Shown: positions 33,800 to 45,321 of the stretch, one piece after another
Layout: each line of letters opens with the position of its first letter
How positions within the stretch are numbered: position 1 is the stretch's first letter
Source of the DNA: Paraescarpia echinospica
Lineage: Eukaryota; Annelida; Polychaeta; Sabellida; Siboglinidae
Assembly: GCA_020002185.1 (NCBI GenBank)
Contig: CM034544.1
Location: forward strand, 29,212,653-29,276,652
DNA: 64,000 nt
Direction: 5' to 3'
Notes under the pieces: model-generated
The model's input: the letters and a program-made list of their open reading frames with translations, nothing else
What the model was told of the DNA's origin: nothing
Database searches by the model: none
Translations under genes and position numbers: made by a program

Positions 33800-34545
33800 A
33801 CGGCATTCAAACGCAGCAGAGGCAGCAGAAACAGCAGCGGCAATGTAATAATAACATTACCAATACTAACAGCAAGACAACAGTAACAACAGATGCGTCA
33901 TCAAAAGGAGCAGCAATAAAACATCAGCAGTAGCTTCAGTAGCATCAGTAGCAACAACATTAGTAGCAAGTGATTCCACAACAGAAGCAAGTCTAATAGA
34001 CACAGCAACGACAATATATGAACAGCAGAAGTATCAACAACCAACAACGGAAGAACAACAACGGCGAAGTAGGATTTAGGAAATTAACCACAATAGCAAT
34101 AACAGCATCAATATCAGCAATAGAGCAGCAGCGTCAAAAAAAAAGCAGCAGCAACAACAGCATAAGCAATAACATCAGCAGCAATGGCGCAATAGCATTG
34201 TCTGCACTAGCATCGACAGTTCTAGCAACAGCAGCATCAACAGTAGTTATTTGTAGCAATAGCGGCAAGAACAACAACTTTAACAACAGGAGCAACAACA
34301 GCATCGACAGCGTAAATAGTAGCTACATCATCTGCAGTAACAATATTAGTGTCAGTAGAATATACAGTAGCAGCAACAGCAGCAACAACATCATTAACAT
34401 CTTTATCCTCAGCAGCAACATCACCAACAGCAGCAGAAACAGCAGCAACAATATCATCAATAGAGATTTTAACTTTAGCAGCTTCTGCAATGGCTGCAAA
34501 GGCAACATCAGCAGGTGTATATGCTGGCATTTAGATTTTAACAAA
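33800..34545 (+). repeat. CAG/CAA-rich cryptic trinucleotide region (copy B)
   Basis: Counterpart of 5040-5790. The 186-codon Ser/Asn-rich frame (34018-34578) and its minus-strand Val/Ala-rich shadow are not kept in A. Confidence 0.75.
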
Positions 34546-34755
34546 CATTTTTGTTTTAGTAAGAGCTATTCTCACTGATCGGCTTGCCAAGTCAAGATAG
34601 TGAAGTGCGCCACTCTTGCGAAAGGTACGCCCAAAGGTAGCGCACTTGTTCAGGTGTCGTCTGCAAATCAGCCGGAGAAGGGCCACAATTCCAGTGTCAT
34701 GTGTAATCAGAATATCGTGTTCGCACAATTGTCGTACCTTCGTCTTCATGTTGAG

Positions 34756-35600
34756 GCGGCTCAAGTTGAGCAATTGTCCGATGGAGTGCTTGGTTAAATA
34801 GAGAGTTAAGGTGTCGTCACGATATGAGACTTCACGCACTGCACCAATTGTGATTTGTCGGTGCTTTAGAGTGCATCGCGTGAGATGGTGGTCCGCTGAG
34901 CTGTCAGCACATCGCGAGTGTATCGTGAACGTAAGAATAGCGACACATTCTCTTCAACACATAGTTTAACGAGTGTCATTACATCAATATGCGATGTAGC
35001 AACTTTATGATAGCGACGTCAATTCAGCGTACGTTTACAGCAAATCATCAATAACGTCATACATGCTTCGTCCAAATCTTCCTAGCACTCTATCCAAAGT
35101 CGCATGACAATTGCCAACGCATGCCTTAAAATATGCAATATGCATGTCCGCCTTCGGTAAAATTCTCGGAAATGTGAGAGCGTGGACGCACAAAACTGCG
35201 GCCAGACTTTTTTTCATTATCACAAGACAATATAAGATGGCCTTTGGTGGTCTACGTTCTACAGCAGATGATTCACGACTGACACCAGATTAGCGTTTTC
35301 TATCCGCCAATGAGAGTACTCTGTGTATCGTCATGCTTTGGGTCCACCGATGAATATTGACGGTCGGGAAACAAGTCGGATGGTCCCTGTGAAAACATCG
35401 GCAGAGTTTGTTGAAAGTCAGGCAGTTAGTGGGTGATTATGTCAGTGATATATCAGTCTGTTGCTGTCTGATGTTTGTCACTATGAAACTCACCTAGTAA
35501 CGTATTATATCACTGGGTCGTTGCAGTTAACAGGAAGTGAACAAATATCGCAATTTCATCAAAACGATTAATACAAATGTTGCATCCATAAAAATCGAAG
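34756..35600. other. Copy-B-specific segment, no gene recognised
   Basis: About 840 bp lying between TATGTTGAGGCG-type sequence and the GT-rich tract, missing at 6325 in copy A. Only short unrecognised frames (for example 35035-35223). Could be an insertion in B or a deletion in A. Confidence 0.45.
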
Positions 35601-35810
35601 AGTGCGTGCGTGCGTATGGCGTGCGTGCGCGTATGTGTGTGTGCGCACATGCGCGTGTGTGTGCGTGAATGATTGTGCGTGCATACGTGAATGTGTGGGT
35701 GGGTATGAGGGTGTGTATGAATTCACGCGTGCGATCGTTAATGCACGAGTTGTGAACGTGTCTGCGTTGTAGCATGTGCATGCGAACATGCGTTTGCGTG
35801 TGCACGTGTA
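35600..35810 (+). repeat. GT/GCGT-rich degenerate repeat
   Basis: Counterpart of the 6325-6530 tract in copy A: loose GTGCGTGCG sequence with His/Thr/Arg-rich shadow frames. Confidence 0.7.
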
Positions 35811-36014
35811 TGTGTCAATATGCAATGCCATTGTGATGCATAAATGAGCGCATTTTGCAACGTACATGTGGGAATATGGAAATAATAAACAAACGGCAGA
35901 GGATTATTTAAAACTGAGCAATTGTCACATTACGTAATCTACACAGACGTTTTCTTAAGCGAATGTAGAGGAAGAGTTCGTGTTTGATCACGTAGAAACT
36001 CTGAGTTTCACAAA

Positions 36015-37273
36015 CTAAGGTGACAACAGTTCGACTTCACACAGCGAACTGACGGGGTCATAACCCCCGAAGACGCGAACGAACACGAAGTCGCATCCTC
36101 GTTTGGGGCAGTCGCAACAAAAGGAGCAGATTGAGGGTCCGCCTGCTAGCTGCTCAGTCTTCGTCAGCTCACAACGCAGGAAGTAACCGTTGAACGGGCC
36201 GCCGTTCACCGACTTCTCCATCGTGTCCACGTGAACCTGCAGCAAATCGACAATTTGTGTCAAACAAAAGGCGCAATACAAATATCTTGTGAGAATAACA
36301 CATGGTTTGTTTATGTCACAAGAGTGTAAGCGGTTGGATAACAATCGTCATAGCGGCGGTCTACTACGTGTGACCTGCCACAACAAAGTGACTATTAAGT
36401 CGCAACCTTGTAGAAATAGATTGTATCGTTTTGGTGAGAAACATCATTACTATTAGCTGTACATAATTTTTGAAACATGTTAAGTACATGTTGGTATAAT
36501 GTAAACTAACTACTAAAAAGCGACGTTTTGAGAAACATATTTGCTTTAAATTGGGTTATGTAAAACAACAATGCATATAGCAAACATACATTTAGTATTT
36601 TATTAGTTTTGAATTATATGTCAAGGAAAATGAACCGGTCAATAAAAGGCGAGATAGTAAAGTATGCAATCCCGCTAAAATCACAATATTAATGGGACCA
36701 CTATTTTGGCTTCGTGCAGAATAAGTCAGTGAGACTAAATATCACGTTAGCTGTGGAGGGTCATATATGGATGTTAATACTCGGGAGGCTGCGACAAATA
36801 ATATAGTATTCACGTCATTCATTAGCATGTGAATGTGCAATTACTAAGCACACGGTTCAAGTTCAGAGTTGCCTCTGTATGCAGATAATAGGATGCTCCG
36901 TGTTCTATGCTTTTAATGTTACTTTTTGTTATTTAATATTTACGTTTCTCCAACTTTTTTGCACATAATTTATATTTGATTCCATTTAGCTACTTGAAAA
37001 ATGACATTTCATTTCAAAATTGATTAATCTGAATGTATTATCTACTGTGTAACATCGTTTGTATTATTACCTGGTTCTTGTCACCGCAGTCGCCGTCCTT
37101 CAGAACGACGCGGATAAGAGATGCGTTCTGCGACTCCGATACATTTACTCTGAGAAGGAAGTCCAAGGAATTGGTCGATGACGTCACCTCAGCGCAGGTT
37201 CTGCGTTTTCTATCAGTAAAGACAGCACAGTCACCGAAGTCGCGAAACCCTGTTGCTATGGCAGTGACAGGAC
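36015..37273 (-). CDS. Last two exons of a fucolectin-like (F5/8C-type?) protein, intact copy B
   Basis: Exon n-1 is 37273-37071 (203 bp), between acceptor TTTTTTCAG and donor CAGGTAATA. Exon n is 36236-36015 (222 bp), after acceptor GCTGCAG, ending in TAG. The phases agree: exon n-1 starts after one base of a codon and ends on a whole codon; exon n starts on a codon. Residues include VTAIATGFRDFGDC, TCAEVTSSTNSLDFLL, LIRVVLKDGDCGDKN, then GYFLRCELTKTEQ, CSFCCDCPKRGC and FVFVRVFGG...LCEVELL. The ending (aromatic-Val-x-Val ... LCEVEL) resembles the last strands of fucolectin/F-type lectin domains, which bind fucose outside the cell. Upstream exons were not found. The exon structure is well supported; the family is tentative. 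Confidence 0.6.
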
Positions 37274-37309
37274 CTGAAAAAAAGTATACAGTTATAATAG
37301 ACGTGATAT

Positions 37310-38079
37310 ATACATATATATATATTGTTTAGATGTTGATGTCAGACTGTCACTAATAGTTGCTGCCATTTTGGAAGTTTGGTCAATTTCTTTGGCCGCC
37401 ATAGTGGCCTCTTGACATGACGTATATACGAGACGAACTAAACATAATTCTATCGACGTGAATCATGGCTTAAAAACTCTAGCGGGCTTTGCATTCATTC
37501 TATATATGACGGTCGCTGCATTAGTAATTACCTGCTGCTAGTGTATCACTGGACACAACACAGAAAGCAGTGGCTGGCGAGTGCACGTACGTCATCTGTA
37601 TTATTATGATTATAATTGAGCCCGTTCTCAACTATGCGGATCTTACTCGACTGGAGGAAGGAAGTATTGGTCGATAGAGGCCATTGTGTGGCAGGGAATT
37701 TCGATGGTTCAGCGTTAAAGTCGTGCCATTATAATTTTTTCTAATTATATCAGAGTTTTGCGTCGTACGACACAGTAGCTCAGGCGCGGGATGGGACTAT
37801 GGTGTTTGTAAATATCTTAGTTTTAGTTGAAGTATTTACCGGAACTGTGGTTATGAGGTGTTTATGGTGAGTCTGGCGATAGCTGTGTGTTTGACGTGTG
37901 TGGTGATTAATGATATCTACAATTATTTGCATACAACAAAATATATTGGCGATATTGAGAGCATAGTTTTCGGAAGTTATGTAGCCTATGTTGCTTAATA
38001 GAGCGGTCTGCGTGTGCTATCTTTCACGAATATACACAAGCGCGCACACGCACACGAACACACAACACACACACACATT

Positions 38080-38119
<40 letters not shown>

Positions 38120-38430
38120 ACTCATATACTTCTTGTTTAAATTAATGACGGTTTAGAAATTCGCCAAATGTTATTGATGAAGTTTTCTACTATATTTGGT
38201 TTGTTTATTTATAGCGACTTTTTGCATGTCTTTGTGACATGGTCTGTCTGCTATTGTGATGTGTTGACATGTGCAGACTTTGTCTTGCGTCATTGGTGTG
38301 TTCTCTAATGTACCTGTAGCCATTTACAGTTGATACTTTACTTACACGCCCATGTATGGGAACACTTTCAAGTAGTTGAACACATATATAATGACGGCAT
38401 ATAACAAACAAGGAAGTGGACGTGTTCCAC
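37310..38430. other. Non-coding duplicated block
   Basis: Matches 17760-18750 with about 300 bp extra (37700-38030). It contains a (TA)n tract at 38080-38115. Earlier exons of the minus-strand gene would be expected here or beyond, but I could not recognise any. Confidence 0.5.
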
Positions 38431-38439
38431 ACTATATAC

Positions 38440-39157
38440 CAACGGTTCTTAGTTCGCGACTCATGATTTAGTCACCAAGCCATTTTGAGTTGATCGCCAA
38501 ATGTCTTCAGTATTAAATGGCTGTGTACACGTTCTTATCTTTCCGTCTTGCCCAAATGCATGCGGGGTGAATAATTTACAGCAGATTTTATTTACATATC
38601 AGATGATAATAATATCACAAAGCATTTGGAATCGACACGAGACTTCAACAATTGATCGTTTTGCTTGCATCCTGTACGGACAAATCAAAATTTGCTTGAT
38701 GCCGCCGAAAATGCATCTTGCGCACATTGAATGCAATGTTGTGCTGTTTCCGATTCATTCGGATGTTTTGCCTCATTATAAGTATCAATACCAGTAGCAG
38801 TTTGGGCCTATGAAGTAAATATGTGTTAACTTCTAATATCTTTCAAATAGTATCGAAATCATCGAACTTTTCGTTTCTATTCGGAATAGATTGTATGCTT
38901 TCGAGTTGCTAGGGGTGTCCTCATTTTACTCCAACATATTAACGGCGTTGTTTTTGGTGATTAATGTAGCTCCGTGTTCAGCAAGCACGTTTAGGCAATG
39001 TTCCCATTTTATTCACTTATTTGTATTTTGGCTAGTTATACTATCATTATTAATTTTATAATTTATCATAAATTAACTGTTGGAACAAAAGGGTCGCCAA
39101 GCTAGGTCCGCGACCGGAATTTGATCGCCTGTAAAGAAGGTTGGTTAGGAACCTCTG
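38440..39157. mobile_element. Short non-autonomous hAT element (copy B)
   Basis: Orthologous by duplication to 18758-19543. Ends CAACGGTTCTTAG and (inward) CAGAGGTTCCTAACC. 718 bp, internally shortened. Right flank CTCTACTC preserves the 8-bp target duplication best. The 98-codon frame at 38501-38797 lies inside and is not kept in copy A. Confidence 0.8.
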
Positions 39158-39249
39158 CTCTACTCACTTATTCCTGATACAGGGCAGTTGGCCGGTGTGT
39201 CACCCCCGTGCACAATTGCAATGTTCCTGAACATGTCGTCAGTGATGCC

Positions 39250-39705
39250 AGTTCCCGTTGTGAGAATGCTTCGATCCCCTGTTTCCAGTTGGAGTGAAGA
39301 AACTCTGCAAATAATTACTGGCATAAATAATTTACTAACTGTTTTTGGGTTGTCAACTAAAGTTGAAAACCTCTAAAAGAAGGCATATTACGAACATGGG
39401 CAAAAGTTTTCTTTTGGCAAACTGAAGATATCAAACCGAAAAAATAAACATGTTATCAAATACTAACATTTTATTTGTTTGTAGTTATCTAACATGGTGC
39501 AGTTCATAGACCCAGACTACAGTGAATATCATTCAACCATTTTTCAATCATTCAAATTTGTTTTAATACATTTTGGTGACGTTTATTTCGACACCTGCCA
39601 TCTGTGCTAATGTTTTAAATTAGCTCTGTTGTGAAAATATATAAAATCAACCTTTCTAATGCTACCACTTCTACTACCTTTAAGAAAAACATATAAGGGA
39701 ATGGT

Positions 39706-39769
<64 letters not shown>

Positions 39770-40480
39770 TGTGTGTGATGTATGTGTGTGTGTTGAATTT
39801 TCTAAAAACAAGGCAGACGTACAGTGTTGATTTCATTGGTGTATAATTGTGAACACAATAGACAATTTTAGTCCAGCGGGTATCTGAAAAGATTGTACAC
39901 TTTTTAATAAAAGCAAAACACTTTGCTCATCTGTTTTATACACCAAGGGACCCATTTTAAAGACTGGAGCCATTCCAAATTTTGCTGCGTTCAGAATTGT
40001 CGGCCATTTAAAAAACTGGCCTCCACTTTCTCCATATCTTAATAACTGCCTCACATAGAGCAATATTATTTATGTCTAGATGTAGGTTTTAGGGGTCAAA
40101 AATTTCATATTTGGTACGTTTGCACTTCTCCAACATTCGCATCCGTTATTTTTAAAGATAGCGGTCGTCAATATAAATGTAAGGATATATTAATAACCGC
40201 GTTACGTAGAGTCGTATAGTTTACGTTTCTGAATAGCTGATTTCAAAAAGTATAACGTTTTCCCTTCGTTGTCATGCCTGTATGCGACATTTTTAAACAT
40301 AGCGCCCTCCAAAGCATATTATTCCCATATCTCAAGAACTGCACAACGTAGAGCCACAAAGTTGACGTCAAAATGTATGTATTTTAGATGCGATAATTTC
40401 AAGTACATTATTTTGACATTCATTGGCTTTACAACAGATCCGCCGTTTTGAAAGATGGCAGCAGTCAAAGCCTGTTATTC
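39250..40480. other. Unique region with TA tract and a repeated ~100-bp block
   Basis: (TA)n at 39708-39766. A block with GAAAAGATTGT, AAAGCAAAACACTTTGCTCA and TACACCAAGGGACCCATTTT at 39873-39975 recurs at 40488-40590. Also several ATTTTAAAGATGGC-type phrases. No gene recognised. Confidence 0.5.
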
Positions 40481-40604
40481 CCGTATAGAGCAGTGGGTAG
40501 GTGAAAAGATTGTGTATAAAAGCACAGATAAAAGCAAGACACTTTGCTTATCTGTTCTATACACCAAGGGAACCATTTTAAAGATTGGCTACGAGGTCCA
40601 CGTG

Positions 40605-40790
40605 AACTAGGCCAACAAAATCCACTTCTCACAGAAAGGAAATGAGATCGAAAAGATTCCACCAACACAGGATGCCCTCATGCAACACCTGCTGTTAGTG
40701 GGATACCAGGTTTGTCACGTCAGGGGCCAGGCGCTGCAGAAAGCAACACACTTGTCCAGTCAAGTAGACTTCGGCTGGACTGGATAAATA
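40605..40790 (+). pseudogene. Short protein-like fragment (FSQKGNEIEKIPPT...DFGWTG)
   Basis: One frame reads NKIHFSQKGNEIEKIPPTQ, ALMQHLLLVGYQ and DFGWTG. The pattern KxxxxxxIPPT..AL..H......Y ... WGW-like is one I associate with transposon-linked or multi-copy hypothetical proteins of invertebrates. It is too short to name a family; no flanking exons are seen. Confidence 0.35.
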
Positions 40791-40984
40791 CAACATCATT
40801 TTAAAATAAATCACAAAATAATATTCACAACTCATGTCTAAAATGTTATCATAGTGGTTGTGTTACTAATACATGGGTTTGCAACTTAATATAATTTCAA
40901 ATTCCTCTTCATAAAACATGTGTCATAAGGCGTGTATTGGCAGATCGTTTTTAATTATAATTACAGACATATATATCGCTTATC

Positions 40985-41068
40985 CCAAATAAGAAAGAGA
41001 GATAGAGAGAGTTAGTGACAGAGAGAAAGAGAGAGAGAAAGTGAGAGAGAGAGAGAGAGGGGGGGGGC
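40985..41068 (+). repeat. GA-rich degenerate microsatellite
   Basis: AGAGAGAG with AAAG and TTAG interruptions, ending in GGGGGGG. It lies just downstream of the stop codon of the minus-strand YWTD gene. Confidence 0.9.
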
Positions 41069-41117
41069 ATTCAACGTACGTCTGCTAGTAATAGAACAAA
41101 CATAACTATAAAGGGCA

Positions 41118-41764
41118 TTACGTGCGTGGTCTAAATGTGACGTAGTAAGCCACGCCGTCTTGTACGGCGATACCAAGAGGTTGGCCAGTTACGTTGTAGA
41201 TGCGTCTTTCACCGCCCGTGTAGTTGGTGCACTGTATGTGGAACAACGCTATAACACAAACAGCGGATATTCAGAAATGTGAAGTGAGCAAGTATAACAA
41301 GCATTTCATGTAAATGGACTAATTTTGTTATCAACATCTCTCAACATGTGTTACAGGGAATGCAATCCACGATTGCTTGAAATAGTGTTATGGTACATAC
41401 TGTAGTATATCTTCATTTCCGCCAAAAATCGAAACAACAACAATAATCAGAATTCAGTATATAAATAGCCCCATAATACGTTGTGCAACTGGTTTTTTGA
41501 ATATGCATATTTTGGTCGAAGCGAGCGTCAGATTGAGTTTTAGTGCGGTATTCCAAAGAAAAACAAACAATAGTCGTAATGCAGGAATAGAGGAAGAATC
41601 AGTTATGTCATGGTTGTCAAAGAATAAAAATGTCTAACTAAAATGAAGCCAGTCTTCTTCCAGTATACACCGACGACAACGAAACTTCGGCTCATTAAAA
41701 TGTGTTTCTTTTACAACACAGGGATAATTGTCTGCATAAAAAAATAATTCATAACCACATAATT

Positions 41765-41831
<67 letters not shown>

Positions 41832-44800
41832 ATATTATGGTGTCATACAACGTTATGAAATTTGTTTTTTCATGCGTCGTACATTTAATATATAATGTTT
41901 GCCTTCGGATTGGTTGTAATTGTAGGATATGTTTAATTATTCAACAAAGAATGCACCACACTGAATTTTTCTTTGCCTAACTCAAGTGTTTGCCTTATCT
42001 GTTGCTAGATGCTAAAGCTGACGTCATTCATCACGAAGACCTGTCTATATTTGAACACCAGGACACACTGGTAGATTCAATCCTGCCTGGTAACTACTTT
42101 CAGCTATTAACAAAAGACTCTAAACACCAACTCCAGTCGGTAGGTTTCATAGAAACAGTTCTTTCAGTGGTACGTACATGGGTCAGTCCAGCAAATCCTG
42201 CAATTGGTGTAGTCGATTGCTAGCCCGTAGGGGTTCCCATGATGTTTTGGCGTAAACTGTACGGATCCACTACCGTTCAGGTTAGCCTTGTAGATACCAG
42301 AAGATGTAGCAGCATAAAACAGCAACCTAAACAGTTGTAACATTCTAACGTATGACACAAAATCATCATTACACAACATTACAATACACTAAGATTAACA
42401 TTCATATTTTAGTTATTATTCTATACATGAAATTCCTAAATGTTTCATACAGATCATACTTCATAATTATTTAGTCAACATTGCCCTGTCCATCATATTT
42501 ATTGAGAAAAATTACATAGTCATTATGTCTTACACTTATGGCGTTATAATAAATTGTTCAGGTTGAAACTGAACATAAATGGCAAAACTCACACAATCTC
42601 TGTAGTACTTAAGATGCTGCAGTTTATACATTATAAACTATTGTATACGGCGTTGCCCATCTCTAAACGATATAGTTATTATAGGAAAAATGTGAAATTG
42701 CATGAACCTCTTGATAACCTCCACAACCACAGATCTCCCTGCGCTAGGAAACGTGACTATTGTTCTCCCCCATCCAATGCCATCCAAGTTGACCATGTCT
42801 ATCTTGTTACCACTGTTGAATGTGATGTAGAGTTTGTCTTCTGTTGGGTCAACGGCAAGTCCGTAACACAAGTCAGCTATAGAGAACACAACAGAAAGAT
42901 GACACCTCATTGCACATCACTGCGTCTTTGATAGCAACATATTTTAAGCGACCACATTTATTGTGCATATAGTATTTTTTATACTTGCGACTAGGAAAAT
43001 ATTTATAACAGATAAAAACCCATAATGCATATCTACAGATGATATATACACAAATGTATAACTTATAGACAAATATTAATTTAGTTGGCCAACAAAACCA
43101 GAACTTTGCAAAGTTATTGTCTACCAAAATTTCCTAATGTAGGAATTACATGAACGTAACCAATTGCTTATAACCTTGACTAATATGTGTATTGTTTATA
43201 TTGTTTTTAACGATAATGTGTTGCAAAATTCAAGTGGTACATATGAAAGCATGTTTTAATAAAGTAATATGAACTATAATGAATTTAAAAATTGTAGACC
43301 ACAAATGGCATTTTATGACGCCCTTCCCAGAAATAGACTAGGTAAGATATAATGATACTTATATATGTTATTTACAATAAAGTGTTCCAGCCAGATCCAA
43401 TTTTAACTTGTTCGTTGCACTTCATAGGATAGAAGACAAATGCAGGTAATACGATTGATATTACATTCGCCACAAATAGTTTTTCAACTACTTTAAATAA
43501 GAATATTAAATGCATGTATATATATATATATATATATATATAATTCTTATTGTAGTTATATGATCAGTAAGTCAAACATTGAAGTGCTACACCGTTTTCC
43601 TACAGTTTTGATTGGATATGGACAAACTAGACAACGAAGCCAGCACATTTTGGGTGGATACATGTGCAAATATTAGAGTTTGTGAAAATAGCGTTGCGTG
43701 AGAGCCATTACCAAGAGGAAAGGGTATATGTCCAGAACCATATCAACGAGCGTGTACCAAATTTACTTTAAAAAACAAATGAATGCCATCCTTCAGGAAA
43801 TAATAGCTGGGGTAGCTGGCTACTCAACAAGGGAGAACTAAGATTGGTTTGATGAAAACTACACTGAAATTTATGACATACTCCAGAGAAAACTCTCATG
43901 TCACGGAATATGCTGGCCTGCCCTGACCACCAGGCTGCCAAGTCAGCCTACAGGTCAGCATCCAGACGTTCTGAGAAACAGACAAATGGTGGCAAGACCT
44001 GGCAGAGAGAATACAGCTATGCGCCGACATCGTCAACACTAGAACCTTCTATTCTATGTTTAGACCATGGCCCATCTCACCAACTCCAGGTCTTTTCATG
44101 CTCATCGGATGGCTCAAATTTGCTGTCAGACAAGGAATCGATTTTGCGCAGAAAGAATGAGCACTATGGGAGTCTCTTTACAGACTTTGCCTGTTGCAAA
44201 AGTCTCCATTAACCAGAAACCACCGCATGGAACCTACACCCCACCCCAGATCATTTAGCTGATAAAATCACATACCCTGGAAGTGTTATATAAATAATAT
44301 AACACTAGCACAACATATGTGGACAAACGTAGCCAGTAGTTTATTCGGTTGCCTCCAGAAACGTATATGGAAGAAAAGCTTGCTGCTTGTTTCAAAAAAG
44401 ATACTGGTAAACAAGCTTGTCGTCGTCACTGCCCTTCTGCATGGGGCTGAAGCGTCGGTCCACTACATAAAGCAAGTACAACCGCTTGAACGGTTCCACC
44501 AGCGGTGTCTGCGCTCCATCATTTGAATCCATTGGCAAGACTATGTCGCCAATACTGAAGTCCTGGAAAGGCAAACCTCGTGATCATCGAATCCATCTGG
44601 GCAGGCCACATTCTGTGCATGGATGACTCCAGAATACAAACTTCCGACGCTAAAAAGCCCAGCTGAAGTATAATTTCACCCTCAATTAACGTTGATTTCG
44701 ATATCCTTGCTATTTCTGTCCCAACGAAACTGGACACATTTTTATAACAACAAGCAGGGACTATCCTGTCCGTCACGGTTTCAAATATCCACTGCTCAGA

Positions 44801-45275
44801 TGGGAGGTTTACCACGTCTAGCATATTAGAGCTCAATATAGAAACAAGCTATGACAGATAGCGGTGTGATCATGAAGACTCAAGCAGACAGGCAACTGCT
44901 GATCCGTGTGCACACTGGAAAGGGGTCAACAACACATATCCTTGTGCTACTGATTGGCAAATGTAATGAGTTTGCCACTTTGTTTCAAACTGCAGACATT
45001 TGGTTAGCTGTTGGTGGACGCAAGGTGTGATTTAATCTCATATTTCATGCTGTGTGCAAAGAAGTAAGATTATGTAAAATATTCCACAAATACACAATGT
45101 TCTGTTGCATCATTCAATGTATCCCGCTTATCAATATCTGGTTGAACAGAACAACGCCCACTCCAGATTGGCTGGGATTATACTTGGGACGATAAGAGTC
45201 AGTCAATATATATGCACACAAACACGCACACACGCGCACGCGCGCACGCGCGCACACGCGCACACACACATATAC

Positions 45276-45321
<46 letters not shown>

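Noticed and set aside
34018..34578. 186-codon Ser/Asn-rich protein
   Set aside because: The aligned region in copy A has no matching frame; triplet-repeat composition explains it.
38501..38797. 98-codon frame
   Set aside because: It lies inside the hAT element and is not open in the copy A hAT.
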